Counted from the stretch's first letter, positions 26,847 through 36,191 are shown. The stretch is DNA of 64,000 nucleotides from Pirellulales bacterium (GCA_016931995.1 JAFGDS010000118.1:1-64000), one strand, 5' to 3'. The notes: generated from the sequence alone by a model not told the origin. Translations and numbers: made by a program.

Positions 26847-26903
26847 CGCCCGCCATAGATCATTCCAAGGCGGCGGCCGCCTGGACGACGTCACCACGAT
26901 CGT

Positions 26904-28097
26904 CTACATCGCGTACTGAGGCACCTTCAGCCGCTCGCCGCCCTTGAGGGCCGACTGGTGGGCGATGACGCCGGGCACGGTCAGGTTCAACGCCGTGGCC
27001 ACGTCCACCAGCGGCTTGCGGCTCTCGATGATGGACAGGACAAACTCGTTGCAGAGATAGCCGTGCGCGCCGCCGTGGCCGCCGGGCTCCACGGTGGGCG
27101 GAAGCGGGGGGCGGCGGAGATTCGGCAGCTCCGGCGCGGAGCCGACGTAGTTCATGCCGTCCATCCAGCCCAGCTCGCCGAACACCCTGCCCGTCTCGCC
27201 GCCCTTGCGCTTGGTCGACTTGCACATGAGCATCCGCGACGCGCCGCCCTCGGCCGTCTCGAACAGGGCAATCTCGTCCGAGAAGGGGTTGTCGTATTTG
27301 TTTCCGCCCGGCTTGACGAAATCCTGCACGCCCGTGAATCCCTCGCACGACACGCTCGTGAACGTCTTCTCCGTCACGCCGACGTAGTAGGCGGTTGAGT
27401 GCGTGGGGTACCAAAGCGGCGGCATGCCGGTCCGCCATTCCTTGTACGACGGGATGGGCGTCGCCGCGTAATGGTAATACTCGCCTTCGGAATACACGAG
27501 CCGGCCGAACCCGCCCGCCTGGTAGATCCGGCGCATGGCGTAGCAGTCCGCGTGGAAACACGAGGTCTCGAACATCATGTAGTTCAGGCCGGACGCCTTA
27601 ACCGCCTCCAACAGCTTGTCGGCGTCCTCGACCGAGCCGAACACGGCGGGCACGGCCGTGGCCACGTGCTTGCCGTGCTCGAGCACGTCGATGCAGTGCC
27701 GGCAGTGGCTCGGGGCGTCCGTGGCCACGAACACGGCCTCGATCTGGTCGTCCTTCACCAGCTCTTCCAGTGACGGATACGTCTTCTCGCACCGGCACGC
27801 CTGGGCCAACGCCGCGCGCCGGTCGGCAAACAAGTCGCTGACGGCCACCACCTCGACGTTCGGATGATCCTGAAACCCAAACGCCGCGCCAAACTTGCAC
27901 ACGCCGTAGCCGACGATGCCGACGCGGATCTTCCGGTCCGACACCGGCTGCCAGCCCTTGGAAGCCTCGGGATCGACCGCCTTTTCAAAACCTTGGATTT
28001 GCGGCTCTTGGCCCCGCGCCGCGCCGCCCAACCCCAGCGCCGCCGCGCCAAGGCCGACCGCCTGCAAAAACGAACGTCGCGAAGTGGACTCGCTCAT
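26904..28097 (-). CDS. Tat-exported Gfo/Idh/MocA family oxidoreductase
   Basis: The protein has 397 aa. The ATG at 28097 (AGGAG eight bases upstream) opens a twin-arginine signal, TSRRSFLQAVGLGAAALGLGG. The NAD(P)-binding fold (about 56-175) has VGIVGYGVCKFGAAF, and the catalytic-type EKP motif is replaced by TAVPAVFGS. The C-terminal Gfo/Idh/MocA domain follows (GRLVYSEGEYYHY). Planctomycetes carry dozens of such exported sugar oxidoreductases with unknown substrates. The missing EKP Lys is odd and casts doubt on classical dehydrogenase chemistry. Confidence 0.85.
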   Translation of the reverse strand: MSESTSRRSFLQAVGLGAAALGLGGAARGQEPQIQGFEKAVDPEASKGWQPVSDRKIRVGIVGYGVCKFGAAFGFQDHPNVEVVAVSDLFADRRAALAQACRCEKTYPSLEELVKDDQIEAVFVATDAPSHCRHCIDVLEHGKHVATAVPAVFGSVEDADKLLEAVKASGLNYMMFETSCFHADCYAMRRIYQAGGFGRLVYSEGEYYHYAATPIPSYKEWRTGMPPLWYPTHSTAYYVGVTEKTFTSVSCEGFTGVQDFVKPGGNKYDNPFSDEIALFETAEGGASRMLMCKSTKRKGGETGRVFGELGWMDGMNYVGSAPELPNLRRPPLPPTVEPGGHGGAHGYLCNEFVLSIIESRKPLVDVATALNLTVPGVIAHQSALKGGERLKVPQYAM

Positions 28098-28153
28098 GGT
28101 AGGTGCTCCTGGAGGATGATTGGGAGGGAAGGAATCTTTGACCGTGCGAAATT

Positions 28154-28226
28154 CACCACGGAGACACGGAGAACACGGAGTTTGTTTCTTTTGCGACTCT
28201 CCGTGTCCTCCGTGTCTCCGTGGTGA
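28154..28226. repeat. Family A inverted repeat, short form (73 bp)
   Basis: Arms 28154-28180 and 28197-28226 are the CACGGAGA-type tandem units and their complement, with only 16 bp between them. The spacer is about 110 bp shorter than in the 2613 copy. Confidence 0.85.
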
Positions 28227-28252
28227 TCTCTTCATGCAAATATACAAAGGGT

Positions 28253-29224
28253 CTACTGCGACCACTCAGTCGGCTCGCGGTCCCAGCGGTGTTGGGTCAG
28301 TTCAGCCAGCAACTCCGCGTCGAGCGGCCCGGCGTCGCTCGCGGCGAGGTTGGCCTCCACGTGGGCGGGCTTGCGCATCCCGGGGATGATCGTACTCACC
28401 GTCGGCTCGGCCAGGATGAACCGCAGCGCCATTTCGGGCATCGTCATTCCGGAGGGCACAAGCGGTTTGAGTCGCTCGGCGCGCTCCACGCTTCTGGCCA
28501 AGTTCTCCGGCACGAAATACGTGTTGCGCCAGTCGCCCCGCGGCCAGCGGCTTGCGCGGGTGAGCGTGCCCGTGAGCGTGCCCTCGTCGAAGGGCACCCG
28601 GGCGATCACCGCCACGTCGTGCTCGCGGCACGCGGGAAACAGCTCGTCCCGCGGATTCTGATCGAAGATGTTGTAGATCACCTGCACGCAGTCGACCAGC
28701 CCGCTGGCCACGGCCCGCACGCCGCTTGTCGGTTCCCACCGGTTCAGGCTCAGGCCCACCGCGTGGAACAGCCCTTGCGACTTGAGGTCCGCAAGCGCCG
28801 CGATCCAGCGGTCGTCGTCGAGCCAGGCGTCTTCCCACGTGTGCAATTGGATCACGTCGAACGAGTCAAGTCCCGCATTTTCCAGGCTGCGGTGGACGTA
28901 CTCGCGGACGTGATCCGGCGGGAAGCAGTCGTCGAGCGTGAAACCCCGCCGGCTGGGCCACCGGCGGTTTTTGGGCGGGATCTTCGTGGCCGTGTGGAGC
29001 CGCTTCGTGGGGTTGGCGCGAACCAGTTCGCCCAGCAGGGCCTCGCTTTTGCCTTCGCCGTAGGCCCAGGCGGTGTCGAAGAAGTTGCACCCCAGGTCCA
29101 CGGACCGCTGGAGCGACTTGCGCGACTGGTCGTCGTCCGAGCCGGTCCAGCCGCCCATGCCCCACATCCCATATCCGATCTCGCTCACCTGCCAGCCGGC
29201 GCGTCCGAATCGGCGGTATTTCAT
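28253..29224 (-). CDS. Aldo/keto reductase
   Basis: The protein has 323 aa with an AKR (alpha/beta)8 barrel. The catalytic tetrad is partly recognisable: Asp and Tyr in NFFDTAWAYGEGKSE, Lys in TATKIPP, His in VIQLHTWED. The C-terminal NADPH-binding part is FILAEPTVSTIIPGMRKPAHV. It reduces aldehydes or ketones, substrate unknown. The ATG at 29224 starts the family similarity; the frame extends upstream only because it reads through the family C repeat. It lies on the same strand as the oxidoreductase gene, separated by a family A repeat. Confidence 0.9.
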   Translation of the reverse strand: MKYRRFGRAGWQVSEIGYGMWGMGGWTGSDDDQSRKSLQRSVDLGCNFFDTAWAYGEGKSEALLGELVRANPTKRLHTATKIPPKNRRWPSRRGFTLDDCFPPDHVREYVHRSLENAGLDSFDVIQLHTWEDAWLDDDRWIAALADLKSQGLFHAVGLSLNRWEPTSGVRAVASGLVDCVQVIYNIFDQNPRDELFPACREHDVAVIARVPFDEGTLTGTLTRASRWPRGDWRNTYFVPENLARSVERAERLKPLVPSGMTMPEMALRFILAEPTVSTIIPGMRKPAHVEANLAASDAGPLDAELLAELTQHRWDREPTEWSQ

Positions 29225-29293
29225 GGTCGTTCTCCGTGTCTTTTTTTGTTGGATCAAAGTGGTTGCGGCGAACTGGTTTGCTTTCCCTTCCAA

Positions 29294-29362
29294 GTCATCC
29301 TGAGCGAAGCGAAGGATCTCGTCCAAGAATCACACGAGATTCTTCGCTTCGCTCAGAATGAC
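29294..29362. repeat. Family C repeat, canonical 69-bp copy
   Basis: GTCATCCTGAGCGAAGCGAA is mirrored by TTCGCTTCGCTCAGAATGAC. Each arm holds the small hairpin ATCCT...AGGAT. Confidence 0.92.
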
Positions 29363-29455
29363 TGGCTTTGGCGCCACGCCATTCACTGTACCCCAAGCGT
29401 GCCACCGACTGATCCTCGGGGTGTGTTACCCACTCAAAACAACCTCACCATCCTA

Positions 29456-31549
29456 CTACCCCACGTCGCCCAATTCCAGGACCTTGCCGTAGCGGGCGAC
29501 GACCATGCGGCGCAAGAGCGCGTGCTCGTCCCGGGCAAGCCCCGGATCGGACGCGACCAGGGCCAGGGCGTCGCGCCGCGACTCGTCCAACACCTCGCCG
29601 TCCCGCGTCAGATCGGCGATCCGCATCGGCGGCAGCCCGTGCTGCTTCGTCCCAAACAGCTCGCCCGGCCCGCGAAGCTCGAAATCCACCTGGGCCAGCT
29701 GAAAACCATCCGTGGTTGATACGAAGGCGTCCAGTCGTTTGCGCGATTCGTCCGACGTCGGGTTGGCGAACACCGTGCAGAAGCCCGGGTGGCTCCCCCG
29801 GCTGATCCGCCCGCGAAGCTGATGCAGTTGCGCCAGGCCGAACCGCTGGCCGTCCTCGATCGTCATGAGCGTCGCGTTGGGCACGTCCACGCCCACCTCG
29901 ACCACCGACGTGCATACGAGCGCTTGCAGCCGGCCCGCGCGGAAGTCCTCCATCACGGCGTCTTTCTCGGCCGAGGTCATCCGCCCGTGGATCAACCCGA
30001 CGCGAAAGGCCTCGAGCGGCCCGTTCACCAGGGCCTCGTACGTCTCCTCGACGCTCACGGCGGGCGTTTGATCCGATTCGTCGACCAGCGGCGTCACCAC
30101 ATACCCCTGCCGGCCCTCGCGGAGCTTGCGCGAGAAGAAGTCCCACCACTTCGCCCGCTTGGTCTCGTCGGCCAGATAGGTTTTCACCGGCTGGCGGCCG
30201 GGAGGTGCGTCGCGCAGGGTGGAAACGTCCAGGTCGCCAAAGAGCGTCATGGTGACGGTTCGCGGGATGGGCGTGGCCGTCATCACCAGGTAGTGCGGAT
30301 CGTCGCCCGCGCGGCGGAGCGTCGCCCGCTGACGGACGCCGAACTTGTGCTGCTCGTCGATCACCACCAGCGCGAGCTTCGCAAACGCGACGTCCTCCTG
30401 AATGACCGCCTGCGTGCCGACGATCAGGTCCGCCTCGCCCGCCGCGATTCGCGCAAGCGTCTCCTGCCGCGCGCCGGCCGACAGCCCGCCCACCAGCGAG
30501 GCGATCCGCACCTGGCTGCCGGCCAGAAGCCGCTCGAGCGTGAGCGAATGTTGCTGGGCGAGCACTTCGGTGGGCGCCATGAGCACGGCCTGATGCCCGT
30601 GGGCGACCGCCACGAGCATGGCGTAGGCCGCCACCACGGTCTTGCCGCTGCCCACGTCGCCCTGCAGGAGCCGGTTCATGGCGACCGGTTGGGCAAGATC
30701 CGCCGCGATCTCGGCGATCGCCGCCTTTTGCCCCGCCGTTAGCTCGAACGGAAACAGCCGCCGGATCCGCGCGTCGATCTTGGCCGTGGTCTCCAGCGCC
30801 GGCGCCCGACGCGATGCGCGCTGCTGCGCCCGACGCAAAGCCAGTCCGAGCTGAAGAATAAACAGCTCCTGATAGACGAACCGCCGGCGCGCCCGGGCGA
30901 GATTATCCGCGTCGCTGGGAAAATGGACCTCCGGCAGCGCCTGGCGAATCGGCCACAAGTCGTGTTCCTTTAGATACGCCTCGGGAAAGACCTCTTCCAA
31001 CGCGCCGGCGCATTGGTCGAGCGCGCCGCGGACGATCCGGCGAAGCTGCCACTGCTTGATGCCTTCCGTCAGAGGGTACACCGGCAGGAGCTGGCCCTCG
31101 GGATTCCGCTCGTCGTCGGCCAAGGGCGTGACCACCGGATGGGCCATCTCCCAGAACAGGCCATTGAGCTTGGGCTTGCCCGACATGCTGACGCGCTGTC
31201 CCCGGGCGAACCGCTCCTGCATGGTCGGCTGATTGAACCAGATCGCCCGCAGAAATCCGCCCTCATCGTCGCGCACCAGCACACCGAGGATGCACTTGCC
31301 GGAGTCGGTGCCGCGGGCTTCGAACTCCTCGACCGTGCCGGTCACGGTTTGCAGATCGCCCTCGACCAATTGGCTGACCGAGCGGAGCCGCGAGAAGTCC
31401 TGATAGCTCCGCGGGAAGAGAAAGAGCACGTCGGCGGCCGTGTGCAGCCCCAGCCTGGCCAGCGTCTCCGCGCGCCTCGGCCCCACGCCCGGCAGGAATT
31501 GCACCGGCGCCGCGAGCACATCGGCGGCAGACTTCTCAGGTACGTTCAT
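29456..31549 (-). CDS. recG: ATP-dependent DNA helicase RecG
   Basis: The protein has 697 aa from ATG 31549; an ATG three codons upstream is also possible. It reverses stalled replication forks and branch-migrates Holliday junctions. The wedge/OB domain is N-terminal (VQFLPGVGPRRAETLARLGL). Helicase motif I is LLQGDVGSGKTVVAAYA, motif II is the RecG-type VIDEQHKFGVRQR, and motif III is MTATPIPRT. Motifs V-VI are VVEVGVDVPNATLM and QLHQLRGRISRG. The C-terminal DFELRGPGELFGTKQHGLP is diagnostic of RecG. It is followed downstream on the strand by a family C repeat. Confidence 0.98.
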   Translation of the reverse strand: MNVPEKSAADVLAAPVQFLPGVGPRRAETLARLGLHTAADVLFLFPRSYQDFSRLRSVSQLVEGDLQTVTGTVEEFEARGTDSGKCILGVLVRDDEGGFLRAIWFNQPTMQERFARGQRVSMSGKPKLNGLFWEMAHPVVTPLADDERNPEGQLLPVYPLTEGIKQWQLRRIVRGALDQCAGALEEVFPEAYLKEHDLWPIRQALPEVHFPSDADNLARARRRFVYQELFILQLGLALRRAQQRASRRAPALETTAKIDARIRRLFPFELTAGQKAAIAEIAADLAQPVAMNRLLQGDVGSGKTVVAAYAMLVAVAHGHQAVLMAPTEVLAQQHSLTLERLLAGSQVRIASLVGGLSAGARQETLARIAAGEADLIVGTQAVIQEDVAFAKLALVVIDEQHKFGVRQRATLRRAGDDPHYLVMTATPIPRTVTMTLFGDLDVSTLRDAPPGRQPVKTYLADETKRAKWWDFFSRKLREGRQGYVVTPLVDESDQTPAVSVEETYEALVNGPLEAFRVGLIHGRMTSAEKDAVMEDFRAGRLQALVCTSVVEVGVDVPNATLMTIEDGQRFGLAQLHQLRGRISRGSHPGFCTVFANPTSDESRKRLDAFVSTTDGFQLAQVDFELRGPGELFGTKQHGLPPMRIADLTRDGEVLDESRRDALALVASDPGLARDEHALLRRMVVARYGKVLELGDVG

Positions 31550-31631
31550 CCCCCGCATTGTACGGAGGGCGAACGGGGATCGGCAAGAGGCGGGCGAGGT
31601 AATGGTCCGTCCAGCGCTCGGCCATGCGCCG

Positions 31632-32252
31632 TCACTTCGGAAGCAGCGCCTTCACAAGGCGGTAGACGTGCGAACCCGTCTTCCTTGGCCAAGCCTCCTT
31701 TGGAGACTCATCGAGTCTCTCTGCCCGCTGAACCGCGAGGGCCACCCTGTCGAGGGAGAAGTGCGACCCGTCGATTCTGCACTTGTTGTAGCCGCCAAGG
31801 ATCTCCCGAAGACGTTTGACCACGTCCTGACATCGAGCAAACTGTTTGGAGGGGTCGAGGTCTTCCAGATGCAGAAGCAGCCACGTCTCGAAACAGGGGT
31901 TGCTGTGCGCAAGTTGGAAATGTTTCTGTTTTGCCTCCTGGCAGACTTCGCAGAAGTCGTCGATATGGTTGCGCTCAGTCCAATGATCCGTGTCCAACAG
32001 GAGCCAGAGCTCATCACCGTCGTCCGTCTCGTACTCCTTGATGAACTCGTCAAGACGATCAAGCACGTGTTTCGGCGATGAGAGCCCACCTTCGGTGGGC
32101 AGAATTCGCATCTTGATCCGTGGATTGCGGAAGAGTCGGAAGTACTGGCTCGGCGCGTACGTGTCCTCCGTTGCGATGACGAAGAGACGGGCATCCCGAT
32201 AGTCCCCATCTTCGCGAACGAGTGGACGCGGCTTCTTGCGGCGGAGATTCAC
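31632..32252 (-). CDS. rloB: RloB/AbiLii-like TOPRIM protein of a defence pair
   Basis: The protein has 206 aa. The family hallmark SNPCFETWLLLHL is intact. The preceding acidic motifs FVIATEDTYAPSQYF and LWLLLDTDHW suit a TOPRIM-like nuclease fold. RloB proteins occur with RloA ATPases in restriction loci and correspond to the effector half of AbiL abortive infection. Its start overlaps the end of the ATPase gene by four bases (ATGA), so the two are translationally coupled. Base composition is lower in GC than its neighbours, which suits horizontal transfer. Confidence 0.85.
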   Translation of the reverse strand: MNLRRKKPRPLVREDGDYRDARLFVIATEDTYAPSQYFRLFRNPRIKMRILPTEGGLSSPKHVLDRLDEFIKEYETDDGDELWLLLDTDHWTERNHIDDFCEVCQEAKQKHFQLAHSNPCFETWLLLHLEDLDPSKQFARCQDVVKRLREILGGYNKCRIDGSHFSLDRVALAVQRAERLDESPKEAWPRKTGSHVYRLVKALLPK

Positions 32253-33649
32253 TCGCTGGTCTCCGCGCTGGCCTGCTGTTCCATCAATTGGTCGATGCCG
32301 CCCAGAAAGGGAATCGCGCCAAATCTCCCCTCAAGATAGCCCTTGTCGATCCGCAAGTCATTTCGGACCTTGAAGTCGGACAGGGAGTACAGGTGCGTGG
32401 CGCCCTCGGGATCCTTCTCGGCAAACCAGATCTCGTCGCGCCGCATCAAGTCCTGATCCAAGAGCGTGGACTCGTGCGTGGTGAAGATCAGTTGGCCTTT
32501 GGCGTTGGGCACCGCTTTCAGGAAGAACTCCACGAATTTCCTGGCGAGCATCGGGTGCATGCTGCGCTCGAGTTCGTCAATTACACACACTCCACCATCC
32601 TTGGTGAGGCGATAGAGAGCAGGCAAGAGATTGAGCAGACGTTGAGAGCCATCCGATTCCTCTTTGAGTGGAAGTCGGTGCAACGCTGTGCCTAAGCCAT
32701 GTTGTGCCACAATCCTGTGTGTCGCAATCGTGCGAACAGTGATCGTGCCCTTTGCCGTTCTCTCAACGAGCATCTCCTCGCCATCGGGACCGGGAAAAAC
32801 AAGGGATTCTCCTGTCGAGAGGCGATCGATTGCCCTGTCCAGGAATTCTGTCGGGATCGACATGAACCCGGACTTCTCAATTGGCTCAGTATGGACCTCG
32901 AGCCCGGAAATCCCGGTGCTCGCCTCACGCAAGAACTTCCCAGCGAAATCCGCAAACGTCTGGTCCGTGGCAATCGTATTTGCGACCGGCATATAGACCG
33001 CGCCGGGTTTGATGGTCCTAAGGGAGGACGAGAACCATCTGATAGCGTCTCGAAAACGCGGGCCTTGTGCCTCTGCATTGTCCAGGTTTACAACCTCGTT
33101 CAGGAACAATTGGTTCGGCCGAGCACCGACATTCGCTAACGCCTCGATCCTCTTGGGATGAGTGGCAGCCTTACCTGCGGTACCCAATTCAACGGTGACG
33201 GTTCCATCTTCCGAGTTGCGCCGTGCGTAGAGACTGAGTTCCTTCTTGCCTTCGTAGACGTCTAGCCACTCCTCATGCACTCGCTCGCTGTCGTAGCACA
33301 CGCCAAAGCGAAATACTTGACCGTCTTGGAGGAATTGGAGCTCGAAGGTGGTCGGCTCGGCCGGGGAATTGTTGTCAAGCAGAAATGGCTCGCAGGGAAC
33401 TCGTTCACCTGGCGACGTGCCGTGAAGAACCAACCGCCTCAGAAGTGCAAGGGCTCGGACGAGATTCGACTTCCCTGCCCCATTCGCTCCATACAAAGAG
33501 GCGACACGGAGGGCGTGCTCCTCCATGCCCGGAATGGGAAAACAATGGGGAGACTGCTCTGTGTCGCCCAGCCGTTTCGACGCCAGCAGGTTGAGCGTTT
33601 GCTCGCTTCGGAACGAACGGTAGTTGGTGATAGAAAAAGAGAGCAGCAT
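32249..33649 (-). CDS. rloA: RloA/AbiLi-like AAA15 ATPase of a defence pair
   Basis: The protein has 466 aa. The ATG at 33649 gives the family's standard N-terminus MLLSFSITNYRSFRSEQTLN. Walker A is GANGAGKS (54-61), Walker B is GVCVIDELERSMHP, and a switch His is in IFTTHEST. A signature-like SDGSQRLLNLLPAL lies between them. This is the overcoming-lysogenisation-defect-type ABC-like ATPase found with RloB, in AbiL and related to the PARIS and retron ATPases. It likely senses phage invasion and controls the RloB effector. It lies between recG and a response regulator. Confidence 0.88.
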   Translation of the reverse strand: MLLSFSITNYRSFRSEQTLNLLASKRLGDTEQSPHCFPIPGMEEHALRVASLYGANGAGKSNLVRALALLRRLVLHGTSPGERVPCEPFLLDNNSPAEPTTFELQFLQDGQVFRFGVCYDSERVHEEWLDVYEGKKELSLYARRNSEDGTVTVELGTAGKAATHPKRIEALANVGARPNQLFLNEVVNLDNAEAQGPRFRDAIRWFSSSLRTIKPGAVYMPVANTIATDQTFADFAGKFLREASTGISGLEVHTEPIEKSGFMSIPTEFLDRAIDRLSTGESLVFPGPDGEEMLVERTAKGTITVRTIATHRIVAQHGLGTALHRLPLKEESDGSQRLLNLLPALYRLTKDGGVCVIDELERSMHPMLARKFVEFFLKAVPNAKGQLIFTTHESTLLDQDLMRRDEIWFAEKDPEGATHLYSLSDFKVRNDLRIDKGYLEGRFGAIPFLGGIDQLMEQQASAETSE

Positions 33650-33859
33650 ATCGCCCTCGTGTGATTCTTTCGCACCAAATGGCCGTACCATGCCCCAATG
33701 GAAGCCTAGCACACGCCCTTACTGTGATTCTATCGCGGATGTCGCCGGAACGGCAATGCCACCCTAAAGAGGTATTTCCCGGGCGGGAGCGACACCCAGC
33801 ACGTCAAGCACAGTTCCTCGGAGGGTTCCGTAGCACCCGGACACGCAGCGTTCTCGGCT

Positions 33860-34027
33860 TCAAACTGGGCTCGTGATCCGGAAAACGAAGCCCAGGAAGG
33901 CCCCCACAGCGGCTGTGGCAATGGCGACACCGGTGATCGAGGGGATCTTCAGGTGCAGTGCGATTCCCATTCCCACCCCACCGTCCAGCGCGGCCCCCAC
34001 AACCGCTCGCAATAGACGTCCTTGCAT
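33860..34027 (-). CDS. Small hypothetical membrane protein (55 aa)
   Basis: ATG 34027 to TGA 33860. Two hydrophobic, glycine-rich segments (LLRAVVGAALDGGVGMGIAL and ITGVAIATAAVGAFLGFVF) are joined by a short polar turn, HLKIPS. The sequence looks like a glycine-zipper two-helix membrane protein. It lies 210 bp upstream of rloA on the same strand and shares its lower GC. The Shine-Dalgarno (GGTAGGG, about 9 bases upstream) is moderate. No family recognised. It may be unrelated to the defence genes or an accessory to them. Confidence 0.5.
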   Translation of the reverse strand: MQGRLLRAVVGAALDGGVGMGIALHLKIPSITGVAIATAAVGAFLGFVFRITSPV

Positions 34028-34101
34028 GACGGCGCCCTACCAGTTATCCAATCGCTGGACCAATCTGATTGCCGTGCTTGCGATCGCTCACGGACCGGTC
34101 C

Positions 34102-34530
34102 TCACTCATCCATCCCGTCAATATACTTCCGCAGCCGTTCCAGCTCGTCGGTGACGTGGCGCAGGCGGAGCATGTTGTCGACGCGCTTGAGAAGTTCGAG
34201 CTTGTTGATCGGCTTGCTCAGGAAGTCGTCGCAGCCGGCGCTCACCGCCCGCTCGATGTCGCCCAGCTCGTTCAAGGCGGTGACCATGAGGATCATGATG
34301 CCGCGCGTGTCGGGGTCCTCCTTGAGCTGCTGGCAGACCTCGAACCCGCTCAGCTTGGGCATCATGATGTCCAAGAGGATCAGATCGGGCTTGAACCGCT
34401 CCACCTGCTCGAGCGTGTTCCGCCCGTCCGTGGCCACGGCCACCTTGCAGTCGTATTCCGACAAATACGCCTCGAGCAGCTCGACGTTCGTCGGGTTGTC
34501 GTCGGCGATCAAGATTCGATTCGCGGCCAT
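34102..34530 (-). CDS. Single-domain response regulator (CheY-like)
   Basis: The 142-aa protein is a receiver only: D10/D11 acidic pair, phosphoacceptor D54 in LILLDIMMPKLSG, Thr in LMVTALNE, Lys in DDFLSKPINKLEL. The C-terminal tail (LRLRHVTDELERLRKYID) is helical and may dimerise. There is no output domain and no kinase beside it. The ATG at 34530 was chosen because the longer start adds non-family residues. Family C-terminal extensions of this kind are found in PleD- or cyclic-di-GMP-linked receivers, but nothing here proves that. Confidence 0.9.
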   Translation of the reverse strand: MAANRILIADDNPTNVELLEAYLSEYDCKVAVATDGRNTLEQVERFKPDLILLDIMMPKLSGFEVCQQLKEDPDTRGIMILMVTALNELGDIERAVSAGCDDFLSKPINKLELLKRVDNMLRLRHVTDELERLRKYIDGMDE

Positions 34531-34551
34531 GATGAAGTCCAATAGGGATGA

Positions 34552-34632
34552 AACCACGGATGAACACGGATGAACACGGATGGGCGGTCCATATTCAGAT
34601 CCATCTGCGTTTATCCGTGTTCATCCGTGGTT
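34552..34632. repeat. Family D inverted repeat (CACGGATGAA units), 81 bp
   Basis: The left arm (34552-34582) has three units of CACGGATGAA type. The right arm (34602-34632) is the complement (TTATCCGTGTTCATCCGTGG). A second, diverged copy is at 49596-49697. Confidence 0.88.
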
Positions 34633-34657
34633 CTTTTCTCGTCAAGAGAGTCGTGTG

Positions 34658-35902
34658 TTACGCCGCGTCGGCGGGGACGGGGAACCTCGCGCAAAGCTCC
34701 AACACCTCGCTGTGGATCTTCCGGCTCAGGGCCTCGTCGGTCGGGGCCTTGAGCGTGGCGACGATCCACTGGCCGATCTTCTTCATTTCGTCCCTGCCCA
34801 TCCCCCGCGTGGTCAGGGCCGGCGTGCCGATCCGGATGCCCGACGGATCCATCGGCTTGCGCTGGTCGAAGGGGATCATGTTCTTGTTCACCGTGATGCC
34901 GCAGCGATCGAGGGCTTCCTCGGCCTGGCGGCCGGTCGTGCCCAGCGGGGTAACGTCGGCCAGGAGCAGGTGGTTGTCCGTGCCGCCGCTGACCAGGGCG
35001 AGCCCGCCGGCCAAGAGCTCCTCGGCCAGCGTCTGGGCGTTGTCGATGACTTGTTGGGCGTATTTTTTGAACGAAGGCCGGAGGGCCTCGCCGAAGCAGA
35101 CGGCCTTGCCGGCGATTACGTGCATCAAGGGTCCACCCTGCGTGCCGGGGAAGATCGACCGGTCCACCGCCTTGGCGTATTCCTCCTTGCACAAGATGAG
35201 CCCGGCGCGCGGACCCCGGAGGGTCTTGTGCGTCGTGGTCGTCACGAAGTCGGCCACGGGCACGGGGTCGTCGTGCAGCCCCGCGGCCACGAGGCCGGCG
35301 TAGTGGGCCATGTCCACCATGAGCTTCGCGCCGCAGTCGGCGGCGATCTGGGCGAACGTGCCGTGCGGGATCTCGCGGGGATAGGCGCTGGCGCCGGCGA
35401 CAATCATCTTGGGTTTGTGCTCCCGGGCCATTTGGGCCAGGCGGTCGAAGTCGATCCGGTGCGTCTGGGGATGCACGCCGTAGCCGATGAAGTTGAACAG
35501 CCGGCCCGAGATGTTGATCTTCAGCCCGTGCGAGAGATGTCCGCCGTGGGCCAGGTCGAGCCCGAGCACGGTGTCGCCCACCTCGAGAGCCGCCAGATAC
35601 ACGCCGGCGTTGGCCTGCGAGCCGCTGTGGGGCTGGACGTTGGCGTGCTGGGCGCCGAAGAGCTTTTTGGCCCGGTCGATGGCCAGGCTCTCGGCCACGT
35701 CGACCCATTGGCACCCGCCGTAATACCGCTTGGCGGGGTAGCCTTCGGCGTATTTGTTGGTCAGCACGCTGCCGACCGCCTGCATCACGGCGGGGCTGGT
35801 GTAGTTCTCGCTGGCGATCATCTCCAGGCCGTCGCGTTGCCGCTCGATCTCGCCGGCAATGGCGGCCCAGACCTCTGGATCCTGGGACTGAAGGTAGTTC
35901 AT
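34658..35902 (-). CDS. glyA: Serine hydroxymethyltransferase
   Basis: The protein has 414 aa. It is a PLP enzyme interconverting serine and glycine with tetrahydrofolate, the main source of one-carbon units. The N-terminal [20 protein letters not shown] and [16 protein letters not shown] are diagnostic. The PLP Lys is in [14 protein letters not shown], and the folate-site region is [14 protein letters not shown]. The ATG at 35902 matches the usual family start ([15 protein letters not shown]); an ATG five codons upstream lacks support. A family D repeat follows the gene. No glycine riboswitch fold was seen upstream. Confidence 0.97.
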   Translation of the reverse strand: MNYLQSQDPEVWAAIAGEIERQRDGLEMIASENYTSPAVMQAVGSVLTNKYAEGYPAKRYYGGCQWVDVAESLAIDRAKKLFGAQHANVQPHSGSQANAGVYLAALEVGDTVLGLDLAHGGHLSHGLKINISGRLFNFIGYGVHPQTHRIDFDRLAQMAREHKPKMIVAGASAYPREIPHGTFAQIAADCGAKLMVDMAHYAGLVAAGLHDDPVPVADFVTTTTHKTLRGPRAGLILCKEEYAKAVDRSIFPGTQGGPLMHVIAGKAVCFGEALRPSFKKYAQQVIDNAQTLAEELLAGGLALVSGGTDNHLLLADVTPLGTTGRQAEEALDRCGITVNKNMIPFDQRKPMDPSGIRIGTPALTTRGMGRDEMKKIGQWIVATLKAPTDEALSRKIHSEVLELCARFPVPADAA

Positions 35903-36076
35903 CGAGACACCCTGCATGAAGGAAAACCATGCCCGCCAACAGAAGGGGGCACCCCAGCCCGGCAGCCGGAAACACCTTATTTTCTCAGATGGGTGGGATT
36001 CGTCAATCGGGCAGCGAGCAGCGGATCCGTGTGGCCACTGGCCGAGACCGAGCGATCCCCCCGTTTGGCACCGTTA

Positions 36077-36104
36077 ATTTTACGAAATGGCCGTTTCGTA
36101 AAAT
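36077..36104. promoter_or_regulatory. Perfect AT-rich inverted repeat upstream of glyA
   Basis: ATTTTACGAAA and TTTCGTAAAAT, 11-bp perfect arms, flank the 6-bp centre TGGCCG. It sits 175 bp upstream of glyA and 88 bp beyond the end of the preceding gene on that strand. It could be an operator or a bidirectional terminator stem; the A/T-only ends and symmetry slightly favour an operator. Confidence 0.45.
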
Positions 36105-36191
36105 AACGACGACCTCGGAGCGGTCCTTATTGTGCGATTGTGAAATTACGGGCCACCACAACAAGCGACAAAACCACCATGGCGGGGGTGG

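Noticed and set aside
35903-36190. Glycine riboswitch upstream of glyA
   Set aside because: I looked for the GGAGAG-type core and tandem aptamers and found none.
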